The notes below the pieces were generated by a model. That model was not told the origin of the DNA, did not search any database, and worked only from the letters and a program-made list of their open reading frames with translations. From Limnospira fusiformis SAG 85.79 (GTDB lineage: Bacteria; Cyanobacteriota; Cyanobacteriia; Cyanobacteriales; Microcoleaceae): DNA of 64,000 bases. A program made the position numbers and the translations under genes. The stretch lies in contig NZ_CP051185.1 in the NCBI RefSeq assembly GCF_012516315.1, forward strand, positions 5,895,363-5,959,362, in the 5' to 3' direction. Positions 19,142 through 28,240 of the stretch are shown here, piece after piece; position 1 is the first letter of the stretch; every line of letters starts with the position of its first letter.

Positions 19142-19897
19142 TTATTTTAGAGCAATAAATGAGGTAAAATTGTGAAACTTTAACAAAGAATCAACAGCCG
19201 CAAAGCCACTGTCATGCAGCATGGCTACCTGTTGCATTTGAGTGAGGGGAATTAAGACATTTTCTAGGGCTTCCTTTTTGCGTTCAATCTCATTTTGAGC
19301 ATAGCCATTTCGGGTTTTAAAGGCTTCATAATGGCGGGTCATGGTTTCCTGGAATTGGGGATAAGGCGATCGTAATTTTTCACTCAGGAATAATAAACCA
19401 CCCGGAACTAACCCTTCATAAACCGCATTTAAAACCTGTTGTCTCTGGTGAACTGGCAGAAATTGTAGAGTATAATTCATCACCACAATACTACTATTTT
19501 CAAAACTACTATTTTCCGCACTTTGACAGATTAACTCTATGTCGTGGATGTCTTCTAAACCTGATAACTTTTCTTTAGCTTTCGCTAACATGGGTTCCGA
19601 GTTGTCAATACCAACTAGGGTAGCAGGTGTTTTTAAAAATCGCCCCAGTAACTCTAAAAACGTCCCCGTTGAACAACCCACATCAATAATTTTAGTACCA
19701 GGTTGATAATAGGCTTTCGTCCATTGTACCGCACAGGCGACCACTTCTTTATATAGGGGAACCGAACGGGAAACCATATCATCAAAAACCCGCACCACAT
19801 CTTCATTAAAAGTAAAAGGTTTTGGCCAGGTTTCCTGTTCAAATAGTTGGTCTTTGTCGGAACTTAGATAAAGTTCTGTATCCCAGAAATTAGTCAT
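19142..19897 (-). CDS. cmoA: Carboxy-S-adenosyl-L-methionine synthase CmoA
   Basis: 251 residues. CmoA converts SAM and prephenate into carboxy-SAM and phenylpyruvate, the donor for CmoB. The family start is visible as DQLFEQETWPKPFTFNEDVV, then VPLYKEVVA. The SAM motif IIDVGCSTGTFLELL is at about residues 71-85, GIDNSEPMLAKAKEKL follows, and MNYTLQFLPVHQRQQVL corresponds to the family's post-III region. The end GFAAVDSLLKFHNFTSFIALK is nearly the same as in gammaproteobacterial CmoA. Length equals the usual size. ATG 19897 is the only reasonable start. It forms an operon with cmoB. Confidence 0.95.
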   Translation of the reverse strand: MTNFWDTELYLSSDKDQLFEQETWPKPFTFNEDVVRVFDDMVSRSVPLYKEVVACAVQWTKAYYQPGTKIIDVGCSTGTFLELLGRFLKTPATLVGIDNSEPMLAKAKEKLSGLEDIHDIELICQSAENSSFENSSIVVMNYTLQFLPVHQRQQVLNAVYEGLVPGGLLFLSEKLRSPYPQFQETMTRHYEAFKTRNGYAQNEIERKKEALENVLIPLTQMQQVAMLHDSGFAAVDSLLKFHNFTSFIALK

Positions 19898-20048
19898 AAT
19901 TTAATTTTCCATATCGGGTCATACAATCATATTTTACAACCAACCTGCCTCCCCAACATCAATAATGACGGTAACAGACATTACTGATAATTTTTGCAAT
20001 TTATAAATTTGATAATATCATGTAATAGTTCAACCATCAAATACCCAG

Positions 20049-20660
20049 ATGAATATTATGTTTTTGGCTAAAGGTTTAGTTATTGGCTTCTCCATTGCTG
20101 CGCCAGTTGGACCCATTGGAATTTTATGTATTAGGAGGTCTCTTACTCAAGGTAAAATAGTTGGCTTATTATCTGGTTTGGGCGCGGCTACTGCTGATGC
20201 AATTTATGGCTTTATGGCTGGCTTTGGACTCACCGCAATTTCTAGTTTACTCCTCGGTCAACAAACATTATTAAGAATATTGGGCGGTTTATTTTTATGC
20301 TATTTGGGCTTAAAAATTTTTCGGGATAAACCAGCTAATGAGTCTGCTCAAATTAACCATAAACTCGGTGCTTATGCTTCCACATTTTTGTTAACTCTCA
20401 CTAATCCCATGACGATTTTAGGGTTTATTGGTATTTTTTCGGGTTTGGGTTTAGGGGAAGCCAATAACTATTTTGATGCCACTTTGTTAGTGTTAGGAGT
20501 CTTTTTTGGTTCCGCCCTCTGGTGGTTACTCTTGGTGGGGTTCATTGAATTATTTCGCGATCGCTTAAATTCTACTATTTTTCAATGGGTTAATCGAGTG
20601 TCTGGGCTAATAATTATCAGTTTTGGCATCTTAGCCATTGCTACAGTTATATGGCAATAA
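20049..20660 (+). CDS. LysE family amino-acid exporter
   Basis: 203 residues with five to six membrane segments. LVIGFSIAAPVGPIGILCIRRSL near the start is the LysE/RhtB signature (Pro-rich loop between the first two helices), and LTNPMTILGFIGIFSGLG is the matching second repeat. Such proteins export amino acids or related small molecules across the inner membrane; the substrate is not predictable. It interrupts the minus-strand tRNA-modification genes, and its last 30 bases overlap the 3' end of the convergent cyclase gene. Confidence 0.88.
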   Translation: MNIMFLAKGLVIGFSIAAPVGPIGILCIRRSLTQGKIVGLLSGLGAATADAIYGFMAGFGLTAISSLLLGQQTLLRILGGLFLCYLGLKIFRDKPANESAQINHKLGAYASTFLLTLTNPMTILGFIGIFSGLGLGEANNYFDATLLVLGVFFGSALWWLLLVGFIELFRDRLNSTIFQWVNRVSGLIIISFGILAIATVIWQ

Positions 20661-21278
20661 AACCGCCCTAGCTGGCGCACCCTCTGACCCGATAATTTTT
20701 AAAGGTAGACAAATTAACTGATATTCTCCCGGTGCAATTTCAGCTAAATTAATGCCTTCTAAAATAACCACTCCTGCAGTCAATAAGATTTCATGGGTTA
20801 AGGGACTATCATTAAACCTTTGAACTGAAAGATAGTCAACACCGACTAATTGAATACCAGCATCAACTACCCATTGGGCTGCATCAGCAGTTAAGGCAAC
20901 ATAATCTTGTTTAAATTCCGATATTCCTCGCTCCCAAAGCTGAGAATTGGCAGTTTTAAACAAGAGTCTTTCCGTGTCTTTGGGGATGTTTAATTGATTT
21001 AATAAATTAGCAGTAATTGCGGTAACATCAGCCACGGAAATTACTAAAGCCCGCCCGATTAACGTCTCTAATGATAGTTGTTCAACAGTAGGACCACCAT
21101 CAATAAAATGAGAGGGGGCATCTACATGGGTTCCCACATGAACGCTGCTTGCCATTTTAGAAACATTTACCCCATGTTGGTCAATGGTTTTGGTAGACTC
21201 AAGTTGAAAGTTTAAACCTCCTGGCCAAGTAGGTAGTTGGGAGTGTAGACCAACGGAAATATCGAGTATTTTTACCAT
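20631..21278 (-). CDS. Cyclase family protein (kynurenine formamidase-like)
   Basis: About 215 residues. The signature HVGTHVDAPSHFIDGG (metal-binding His and Asp residues) identifies the cyclase/formamidase fold that includes kynurenine formamidase KynB and polyketide cyclases. VKILDISVGLHSQLPTWPGG is the usual N terminus. ATG 21278 is chosen because GGAG sits 8 bases upstream; a longer frame from 21302 has no such site. The last 30 bases overlap the end of the LysE gene on the other strand, so convergent transcripts would be mutually antisense there. The reaction is likely hydrolysis of an amide or lactone; no tryptophan-catabolic genes are adjacent. Confidence 0.85.
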   Translation of the reverse strand: MVKILDISVGLHSQLPTWPGGLNFQLESTKTIDQHGVNVSKMASSVHVGTHVDAPSHFIDGGPTVEQLSLETLIGRALVISVADVTAITANLLNQLNIPKDTERLLFKTANSQLWERGISEFKQDYVALTADAAQWVVDAGIQLVGVDYLSVQRFNDSPLTHEILLTAGVVILEGINLAEIAPGEYQLICLPLKIIGSEGAPARAVLLPYNCSNG

Positions 21279-21360
21279 GTTGATAACTCCATTAATTGAC
21301 AACTGCTATCTAATTATAGCATGATTTATCCTACTATTCATCTGATGACAATTCGAGCCT

Positions 21361-22071
21361 TTAATATTTTAAATAAAAATCACGAATTAAGGCGATAAAT
21401 TCATCACTGTAAATGTGTCGATCTTTTTCAATTATCAAGGTGTGTGTCTGACAGGTTTTTGGAGTTTTTCCTAATTCCATAATTATGCGTTTCACGGAAT
21501 GTGTAGCTGTGGGTTTGATTAACAATTGACGATCGCAATATAATCCGAAAGTGGCGGCGATTTCTTGAAACTTGATGGCGGCTGCTGTGGGATAAATTAT
21601 TGCCAGTTTCCCGGTGGGTTTTAATAATTTGGTAGTTACTTGTAAAATATCTATCTGGGAGAGGCTGTCGCTATGTTTGGCGAGGGCTATTTGATGATTA
21701 TCGGGTTTATAAGCATTGGCAAAAAAGGGGGGATTAGAAATGATTAAATCGTATTGTATATCACAGAAATCCGCATATTTTTGGATAGAATTATGATAGA
21801 TTTTTAGACGCGATCGCCACGGGGAATTAGCTATATTTTCACTGGCTTGTATATAAGCATCTTTATCAATTTCTACTGCCTCAATTTCCGCCGGGGAACG
21901 TTGGGCTAAGATTAAAGCAATTAATCCGCTTCCCGTCCCAATATCTAAGATATTATCGACAGATTTTATATCTGTCCAGGTTCCTAATATTACCCCGTCT
22001 GTGCCGACTTTCATCCCACAGCGATCCTGAAAAATAGTAAACTGTTTAAACTGAAATTTATTGCTGACCAT
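21361..22071 (-). CDS. tRNA1(Val) A37 N6-methyltransferase-like protein (TrmN6/YfiC)
   Basis: 236 residues. Motif I is ILDIGTGSGLIALILAQRSP (about residues 42-61) and the amino-methyltransferase catalytic motif is ISNPPFF (about 111-117), which marks an exocyclic-amino N-methyltransferase. The N terminus FKQFTIFQDRCGMKVGTDG VILG is that of the TrmN6/YfiC group, which makes m6A37 in tRNA1(Val). The substrate specificity is inferred from family membership only. It lies 8 bp downstream of a U32-family gene and may be in one operon with it, consistent with a tRNA-modification role for this neighbourhood. Confidence 0.85.
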   Translation of the reverse strand: MVSNKFQFKQFTIFQDRCGMKVGTDGVILGTWTDIKSVDNILDIGTGSGLIALILAQRSPAEIEAVEIDKDAYIQASENIANSPWRSRLKIYHNSIQKYADFCDIQYDLIISNPPFFANAYKPDNHQIALAKHSDSLSQIDILQVTTKLLKPTGKLAIIYPTAAAIKFQEIAATFGLYCDRQLLIKPTATHSVKRIIMELGKTPKTCQTHTLIIEKDRHIYSDEFIALIRDFYLKY

Positions 22072-22079
22072 ACCTAGGA

Positions 22080-23240
22080 TTAATTGCGTAAAATTAAACT
22101 ACCTGGGGTAACTTTTTTAATCCAGTTGGTGATGATAATTTGGTCACGATCGCCTTTTGTGATTGGGTATCCTTGGAGATTCTTAAATGTCACAGTTTCA
22201 GGAATATTAACTTTTTCTCCGGTGGGAATTACCACTTGATTAATTTCGGAGATATCAAAAGGACGTAGGACTTGGAAAACGATATATTTACCACTTTCTC
22301 CCCCCAATGCTTCAGCGACACATAAATCATTGCGATAATGGGAAATTTTGGATTTTGACTTCATTCGGGAGAAAATAGAGGTAGTTCGATTAGCTTTAAA
22401 AAATGGCGATCGCGCTTCAGTCTGCCAATGGTTTTTAAGGGTTACTGGGTCGGTGAAAATTTGCTCACATATCTGGTCAATATCTGGAGCTAAATTACCA
22501 TTTTTCCCGAAATGTCTGAGGTCTAGGCGCAGGGTATGTAAACCCGCCTTTTGTAGTCCCTCAAGTTGATCTAAAATAAACCAATCTTTATCTAAAAATA
22601 GAAAAGTTCCGTGGTGAGTTTCTACCGCAGGAAGGGGGCGATCGCCATTTTCTTCTGCCCTAGCTTTGACCTCAAGAAAACCTTGATTATTCTCCTCTGA
22701 TATATGTTCAGCTAATAGCGATCGGGGTGAGTAAAAAAGCAAAATTCTCCCCACCCCCAAGACTTCACAGGGTACTGGTAATTTCTGGCAATATTTAATT
22801 AACTTATTTTCGGGAATTTCAATTGATAAAATCAGACGTTCTAAACATCCAGCGAACAGTTCACACCATCCTGTTAATGCCTCAAAATTATGATTTCCTG
22901 TCTCTACAATTAACTGAATAGGTAATTGGGGATAATGAACGATTAACCATTCTGCCGCGCCGGGATCACATACTCGAATAGCGGCAAAATTTAGGAGATC
23001 CCAATCACAGAGGCGATCGACAATTTGCATCATCACCCCTTCGGTCATTAAAATATCCCACACCAAAACCGGACGCAACCCCCGCTTTTTCGCCTCTTCC
23101 GCCAGAAAAAAAACCTCTGGCGCGGTTAACTTTCCCTGTCTAGCTAATAAAAAAGGTTCTAATAAAACCTCCCCCAAATTAGCTACCCTAGCGCATCTAT
23201 CTAAGTCCTCTAAACTACCCACAAAAGTATTAAATATCAT
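22080..23240 (-). CDS. U32 peptidase-family protein, divergent
   Basis: About 386 residues. TIM-barrel-like U32 protein: LARQGKLTAPEVFFLAEEAKKRGLR and LLNFAAIRVCDPGAAEWL, then LPIQLIVETGNHNFEALTGW follow the layout of the U32 N-terminal domain. The clustered cysteines that bind [4Fe-4S] in TrhP or UbiU are not seen; its cysteines are scattered. It could be a non-catalytic partner of the TrhP-like protein encoded at 23698, by analogy with paired U32 proteins such as TrhP1/TrhP2 or UbiU/UbiV, but this is an inference. The C-terminal 90 residues (KISHYRNDLCVAEALGG on) look like a small beta domain. ATG 23240 is chosen; TTG 23243 precedes it. Confidence 0.7.
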   Translation of the reverse strand: MIFNTFVGSLEDLDRCARVANLGEVLLEPFLLARQGKLTAPEVFFLAEEAKKRGLRPVLVWDILMTEGVMMQIVDRLCDWDLLNFAAIRVCDPGAAEWLIVHYPQLPIQLIVETGNHNFEALTGWCELFAGCLERLILSIEIPENKLIKYCQKLPVPCEVLGVGRILLFYSPRSLLAEHISEENNQGFLEVKARAEENGDRPLPAVETHHGTFLFLDKDWFILDQLEGLQKAGLHTLRLDLRHFGKNGNLAPDIDQICEQIFTDPVTLKNHWQTEARSPFFKANRTTSIFSRMKSKSKISHYRNDLCVAEALGGESGKYIVFQVLRPFDISEINQVVIPTGEKVNIPETVTFKNLQGYPITKGDRDQIIITNWIKKVTPGSLILRN

Positions 23241-23349
23241 CAATTATTATTCCCTAATTTTAGAATCTTAAATGGTTAAAGTTAATCACATCAATTGATT
23301 GGCTTTGCAGATAACTAGCTAATTTTCAATAAAATATCTAAATCGCGAA

Positions 23350-23637
23350 TCATACCTGTCTAATTTTCATGGATTTAACCTGGCTAGTTTCGGCATCCAC
23401 CTTAAATATTTTATACTCTCGCCGATAGCGAGAAGTCTCCAAAACTTCACCCAAAGGATCTTCTAATCTATCGGCTGGACGAGTAAAGCCTAAAGTAATC
23501 AACCAAGATTGATCATCCTCAGAAAGTTCGACTTCTTCGACTCTCAAATCTTGAATATCTAGGTTGCCCATAGTCTCCCATAGAGAAATAAGATATTGTT
23601 TGGCAGCGATCGCCGCTGCTTTAACATCAGTTTTCAT
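23350..23637 (-). CDS. Conserved-looking hypothetical protein, 95 aa
   Basis: I do not recognise the family. The protein is small and acidic with an N-terminal helix (AAAIAAKQYLISLWETMG) followed by beta-type segments (VEEVELSEDDQSWLITLGF, REYKIFKVDAETSQVKSMKI), a layout like small PepSY-type or ligand-binding folds. There is no signal peptide or membrane segment. It sits between the two U32-family genes on the same strand (gap about 60 bp to the upstream one, about 110 bp to the downstream one), so it is probably cotranscribed and might act with them. Confidence 0.65.
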   Translation of the reverse strand: MKTDVKAAAIAAKQYLISLWETMGNLDIQDLRVEEVELSEDDQSWLITLGFTRPADRLEDPLGEVLETSRYRREYKIFKVDAETSQVKSMKIRQV

Positions 23638-23697
23638 GCTCCACGTTTCCCGGCTATTTAAAGCAATTAGTTTATTATAGCATCAATTATTCCCTAA

Positions 23698-24948
23698 TTA
23701 ACTACCAGTAACCATAGAGTATGGGGCTGTTATTTCTACTTTGGATGGAGATAATCTCAGCAAATGCAGTTGGTGAACCTGCGCTAATTCGGGGACTTTG
23801 GTAATACAAACAATACCATCTTTTCGCATAAAATTAATCTCCTCACCGACTACGGAAAATAAACTATTAACTTGATAATTAATAGGCTGACCATGAGGCA
23901 GGATAAACTCGACTTTATCTCCCACAGATAAAGGTTCTACCAATTTGATAGCGATCGCCTCTTCAGTCGTATCTAAAACCATCCCTAAATAATCATGAGT
24001 TCCGGTATTATTTCCGGCGGCTTGCTCAAAAACCGAACCCTCACCCGCCGCCGTTTCTAGGGAACCAGAAAAATAATCCCTGTGGGGAATTGACTGTAAA
24101 TCTGCCGCTATTTCCTGCAATAATTCCGGGGTTAACTCACCTTGAGAATAAGCATCAATCGCCCGACGATAGGCTTTACAAGTCATCGCTACATAAAAGG
24201 ATGATTTCATCCGTCCTTCAATTTTTAGGGAACAAATGTGATGTTTGAAAAAATCACCGACCTGATAGATACCCCACAAATCTTTGGAGGACATAAACGT
24301 AATGGTAGAATCCTCAGAAGATAGTTGATAAGGAAGGCGACAAGATTGAATACATCCACCTCGGTTAGAATCCCGTCCGGCGGTATAATTAGAAATGGTA
24401 CAATGTCCAGAATATGCCATACACATCGCCCCATGAATAAACATCTCAATTTCTAAGGGTGCTGCTTGGGGATTTTCGGCTGAGAATTTAGCCCGCATTT
24501 GACCAGCTTCGGTGATGCTAACTTCCCTACCTAAAATTAGGCGATCGACCCCAAATCTAGCCCAGAGTCTGGCTGCATATCCATTTAAACAGGAAGCCTG
24601 AGTTGATAGGTGAATTTTCAGATTAGAACAGTTGTTAATAACTCGCATAACTCCCAAATCGGAGACAATGACTGCATCCACATTGAGCTGTTCTAACAGT
24701 TGACAATAATCCCCAAATTCGCTAAAATCTTCATCATGGAGGAAAGCATTTAAAGTTACATAAACTTTAGCCCCCCGTTCATGGGCAAATGTGACACCTC
24801 TCTGTAAATCTTCGGGGCTAAAATTATCAGCCCTAGCTCGCAATCCATAATTTTGACCGCCTAGATAGACAGCATCTGCGCCATAGGTAATGGCAACTTG
24901 TAATCTTTCTAAATTCTTGGCTGGGGCTAATAGTTCTGGTTTCCACAT
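23698..24948 (-). CDS. U32 family protein, TrhP (YegQ/YrrO)-like tRNA hydroxylation factor
   Basis: About 416 residues. MWKPELLAPAKNLERLQVAI and GADAVYLGGQNYGLRARADN start the U32 domain. The iron-sulfur cysteines are visible as MCMAYSGHC (about residues 176-184) and GGCIQSC (about 198-204), followed by IEGRMKSSFYVA. This pattern matches TrhP-type proteins, which use prephenate and an [4Fe-4S] cluster to hydroxylate U34 of tRNA (ho5U), and it also fits other U32 members such as RlhA. The C-terminal beta-barrel (SVGDKVEFILPHGQPI) is typical of the long form. The nearby cmoA-cmoB pair supports the U34 role. ATG 24948 is the start. Confidence 0.8.
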   Translation of the reverse strand: MWKPELLAPAKNLERLQVAITYGADAVYLGGQNYGLRARADNFSPEDLQRGVTFAHERGAKVYVTLNAFLHDEDFSEFGDYCQLLEQLNVDAVIVSDLGVMRVINNCSNLKIHLSTQASCLNGYAARLWARFGVDRLILGREVSITEAGQMRAKFSAENPQAAPLEIEMFIHGAMCMAYSGHCTISNYTAGRDSNRGGCIQSCRLPYQLSSEDSTITFMSSKDLWGIYQVGDFFKHHICSLKIEGRMKSSFYVAMTCKAYRRAIDAYSQGELTPELLQEIAADLQSIPHRDYFSGSLETAAGEGSVFEQAAGNNTGTHDYLGMVLDTTEEAIAIKLVEPLSVGDKVEFILPHGQPINYQVNSLFSVVGEEINFMRKDGIVCITKVPELAQVHQLHLLRLSPSKVEITAPYSMVTGS

Positions 24949-24962
24949 AATCAAAAAACTGC

Positions 24963-26255
24963 TTAACTAACTGGTGTCTGATTAACTTCTAAAATCTCTC
25001 TAACGGTTCGCCCATCTCCTTGAAATCCAAAATACCATAAAGCTGTCGCTGCTTCCGCCCTGGTGACAGTTCTTTGCGGTTGAAATAGGGTAGTAAACCC
25101 AAACACTCGCCGAATATTAGCATTATCTCCATTATCAAAATCTGCTAAAATCGCCCTGATGGCATTACTATTAATTTTGGAGGCATCCTGAAATCCCCAA
25201 CGTTGTTCAACGGCATCTACAGTCCCTTGGGGTAAGCCTTGGCGGATATCTAAGGGGACCTTCCAAAGGATTAAATACTCGCGGGTTAAGGGGGCATCTG
25301 GGCGGAATTGAACGGCGGTAGTATCCCCAGATAAAGAACTAGGAATTAAGCCAGCTTCAGCTAATCCTTGAATTTCGGCAAAATAGGGATGATTGGCGGG
25401 AACATCGGTAAATACAGGTTGACTACTAGAAATGGATAAACGAATTTGTCTACCTGGAATATCAGCATAAATCTTATTGTTTGCTTGGACTAAAGCGCGG
25501 GCAAATTCTCCCCTGGTAATAGCTTGGTTAGGATTAGGAAAATTTTGCTCAAAAACACCTAGTTTGGCGACATCCATAGCAAACTGTTTTAATTCCTGGG
25601 GAATGTCGCCAGTTGTAGAAGGGGTGGGGGTAGGGGTGGGAGTAGTTTCAGGTTCTGGGGTAGGACTTGAAGTGGCGGCTGTAGGGTCAGGAGACTCTGG
25701 AGACTCGGAAGGGGTAGGTTGGGGTTGAGAGGCGATCGCTTCTGGGTCGCGAGAATAATCTATAGAAAACTTAGTTTTTCCCTCTAATACTTGGTCTAAT
25801 TTCAGGTTAATTGTTACCTGTAAATCCTGTTTAGTCGCCACCAACAAACCATCACTTTCTTGGTCAGCATTGCTAACTATTTCCCAGCCATCTGATGCCA
25901 ATCTATTTTGGTAGTAGGTTCTGACGAAATCAATGGGGTCGGTGGTTCGCCAAACTGTTGAGGTTTTTTGTGTATCGCTGGCGGCGAGGGTGACATCTTG
26001 TAAGCTGGAACCGGGATAAATGGAGATTTCCTGGGGGAAATTTTCGGGTAATTTCAGAAAATCATCAGGGGGTGAAATAGGCTGATTTTCTGTGGCAGCC
26101 GATTCCTGAAAAGGGGGATTTTCTTGGAGTTGTGGATCTGCTTCTAAAGATTGTTGTAAGGAGTCTCCTAGGGTACTGTTGGCACAACTACTTAATAGGG
26201 CAGTTATGCCGATGATGGGGATAAGTTTGATTAAATATTGGCTGATAATTTTCAC
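24963..26255 (-). CDS. SLH-domain lipoprotein
   Basis: 430 residues. The N-terminal signal ends in a lipobox (ALLSSC, Cys about 24), so the protein is probably anchored to a membrane by lipid. A DUF-like domain follows (about 60-165: FPQEISIYPGSSLQDV, DFVRTYYQNRLASDGWE), then a Pro/Ser/Thr-rich linker (about 170-220) and S-layer-homology motifs (about 225-425: FPNPNQAITRGEFARAL, FTDVPANHPYFAEIQGLAEAG, RTVTRAEAATALWYFGF). SLH motifs bind peptidoglycan-linked polymers, so it may link membrane and cell wall. The start is GTG 26255. It lies 15 bp upstream of the TrhP-like gene. Confidence 0.85.
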   Translation of the reverse strand: MKIISQYLIKLIPIIGITALLSSCANSTLGDSLQQSLEADPQLQENPPFQESAATENQPISPPDDFLKLPENFPQEISIYPGSSLQDVTLAASDTQKTSTVWRTTDPIDFVRTYYQNRLASDGWEIVSNADQESDGLLVATKQDLQVTINLKLDQVLEGKTKFSIDYSRDPEAIASQPQPTPSESPESPDPTAATSSPTPEPETTPTPTPTPSTTGDIPQELKQFAMDVAKLGVFEQNFPNPNQAITRGEFARALVQANNKIYADIPGRQIRLSISSSQPVFTDVPANHPYFAEIQGLAEAGLIPSSLSGDTTAVQFRPDAPLTREYLILWKVPLDIRQGLPQGTVDAVEQRWGFQDASKINSNAIRAILADFDNGDNANIRRVFGFTTLFQPQRTVTRAEAATALWYFGFQGDGRTVREILEVNQTPVS

Positions 26256-26305
26256 GATTTTTGGTGATAAATGGGTTAATAATTACTCAAAAAATGGCTG
26301 ATAAT

Positions 26306-26989
26306 TTAATTGGGAACAGTTACGGGAACCCCATTTTGTTTGGGGCTAAGTCCTAGAATAAAGGGAACTGCTTTTTTTACCCATTCCTGTGGGGAAGTAA
26401 AAGCGGCTGCATCTTCCCCATAACAAATTTCTAACATATCTGTGTGAATAATTCCCGGACTCATGGGAATGGCTGCTAACCCTGGGGGAAGTTCCTGCGC
26501 GAGGGCTTGGGTTAACCCTTCGATCGCCCATTTTGAGGTACAATAGGGGGCTACCTGGGGAGAAGTAGATCGCCCCCAACCGGAACTCAGATTAATGATG
26601 ATACCGGTACCCCGTTTCATCATGGCGGGGACTAGATAGCGGATCACATTTGCTACTCCTTTAATATTGACATCAATTACCTGATTAAATTCATGGGGTG
26701 GCACTTCCCACAGGGGCGCAAGTGGATTAATTATAGCGGCGTTATTAATGACTATATCGGGGGCTGGATAATTTTTGAATAGGTGATTAATCCAATTTTC
26801 TACGGCTTGAGGTTCTTCGACATTAACTACTTGAAAATTATGGGGTTTTCCATATTTTTGGGTCAGCAGGTCTATGGGTTCCCGGGAACGAGCGCAACCA
26901 ATAACGGTATGTCCTAAATCAATAAAACTCTCGGTCAAAACTCTACCTAAACCTCGACTTACTCCAGTAATTAAAATAATCTTACTCAT
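26306..26989 (-). CDS. Short-chain dehydrogenase/reductase
   Basis: About 227 residues, classical SDR fold. ILITGVSRGLGRVL (residues 4-17) is the TGxxxGxG cofactor loop, NNAAIINPLAP is the NNAG-type motif, and the catalytic set is Ser in NLSSGWG plus YCTSK (Tyr and Lys). The second ATG (26989) has better spacing from GGAG than the first (26992). The substrate is unknown. It is followed on the same strand by no close partner; bioF upstream is about 45 bp away, so the two could be cotranscribed. Confidence 0.88.
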   Translation of the reverse strand: MSKIILITGVSRGLGRVLTESFIDLGHTVIGCARSREPIDLLTQKYGKPHNFQVVNVEEPQAVENWINHLFKNYPAPDIVINNAAIINPLAPLWEVPPHEFNQVIDVNIKGVANVIRYLVPAMMKRGTGIIINLSSGWGRSTSPQVAPYCTSKWAIEGLTQALAQELPPGLAAIPMSPGIIHTDMLEICYGEDAAAFTSPQEWVKKAVPFILGLSPKQNGVPVTVPN

Positions 26990-27033
26990 CATTAACTCCT
27001 ATTTAGCCATTAATTAGTGTAACAGATAATCGT

Positions 27034-28212
27034 TTAAATTGCCATAATAAACTCTATCAATTTGTCAATATGTTCTGGTTCATGGGTTGCCATTAAGGAA
27101 ATCCGCAGCCTGCTGGTGGTGACGGTGGGGGGGCGAATGGCGGGGGCAAAAATTCCCTGCTGTTGTAATTTTTGGGCTACCTGTAAAGCGATCGCTGCAT
27201 TTTTTAGGGGGTAGCATAAAATGGGGGAAGTAAAACTGGTAAAGCCGGAAAAATTGGGATTTTCAGAATTATCAATATTCTTTAATTTTGCCTGAATAGT
27301 TGCCACATTTTCCCATAATTTAGCGCGTCGTTGGGGTTCTTGTTGGACAATTTTAATTGCTGTTAAAGCGGCTGCTGTATCGGCTGGAGTTAAACCGGTG
27401 GTATAAATCCAACTAGGGGCGCGGTTTCGCAAAAAATCAATGGCTGTGGCTGAACCTGCTACATAACCTCCCAAACTTCCTAAAGCCTTACTTAGGGTTC
27501 CCATTTGTAACAGGGGAGTCCCGGTCAAATGGAAGTATTCGACACAACCCGCGCCATTTTTTCCAAAGACTCCGGTAGCGTGGGCTTCATCGACTAATAA
27601 CATACTATCAAACTCTTGGGCGAGTTCTACTAATTGTGGTAGGGGGGATAAATCACCGTCCATACTAAACAGAGTGTCGGTAATAATTAGACTTCTGCGG
27701 TGTTGGTGGCGATGATTTTTTAACAGGTTGGTTAGGTGATTAATGTCGCTGTGGGGATAGTTAAAAACGGTCGCGCCGCTGAGTTTTGCCCCCATTTTTA
27801 AACTGGAGTGGTTATACTCATCAGAGAGAATGATATCTCGCTGATTAACGAGGGCGCTAATAGTGCCAATATTAGCTAAATAACCGGAACTAAAAACTAT
27901 GGCATCTTCGGTATTTTTGAGGTTGGCGATCGCCAATTCTAGCTGTCTGTGCAATTCCCGATGTCCGGTTAAAAGTCGCGAGCCAGTGGTTCCTGTCCCC
28001 CACTCACGGGTCGCATTCATGGCGGCTTCTATTAAACGTTTATCCCCTGCTAAACCCAAGTAATCATTACTGGCAAAATTGAGCATTTCTCGCCCATTTA
28101 CAGTAATGATAGGACCGGGAAGACTAGCAATGGGTGTAACGGAACGATACCAATTAGCCTGGTGAATGGTATTGAGCGATCGCTGCATCCACCCATAAGC
28201 ATCTTTAACCAT
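27034..28212 (-). CDS. bioF: 8-amino-7-oxononanoate synthase
   Basis: About 392 residues, a PLP-dependent alpha-oxoamine synthase that condenses pimeloyl-ACP or -CoA with alanine in biotin synthesis. [20 protein letters not shown] is the N-terminal family motif; [15 protein letters not shown] carries the PLP-contacting Asp and His; [17 protein letters not shown] holds the Schiff-base Lys in SKA. Starting at ATG 28212 ([20 protein letters not shown]) gives the length expected for the family; a longer GTG start at 28278 would overlap the small upstream ORF. A paralogous AONS function such as a lipid amino-acyl synthase cannot be excluded, but motif spacing is BioF-like. Confidence 0.88.
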   Translation of the reverse strand: MVKDAYGWMQRSLNTIHQANWYRSVTPIASLPGPIITVNGREMLNFASNDYLGLAGDKRLIEAAMNATREWGTGTTGSRLLTGHRELHRQLELAIANLKNTEDAIVFSSGYLANIGTISALVNQRDIILSDEYNHSSLKMGAKLSGATVFNYPHSDINHLTNLLKNHRHQHRRSLIITDTLFSMDGDLSPLPQLVELAQEFDSMLLVDEAHATGVFGKNGAGCVEYFHLTGTPLLQMGTLSKALGSLGGYVAGSATAIDFLRNRAPSWIYTTGLTPADTAAALTAIKIVQQEPQRRAKLWENVATIQAKLKNIDNSENPNFSGFTSFTSPILCYPLKNAAIALQVAQKLQQQGIFAPAIRPPTVTTSRLRISLMATHEPEHIDKLIEFIMAI

Positions 28213-28240
28213 AACTCGTTTTTTTAATCGGGGAAATTCA

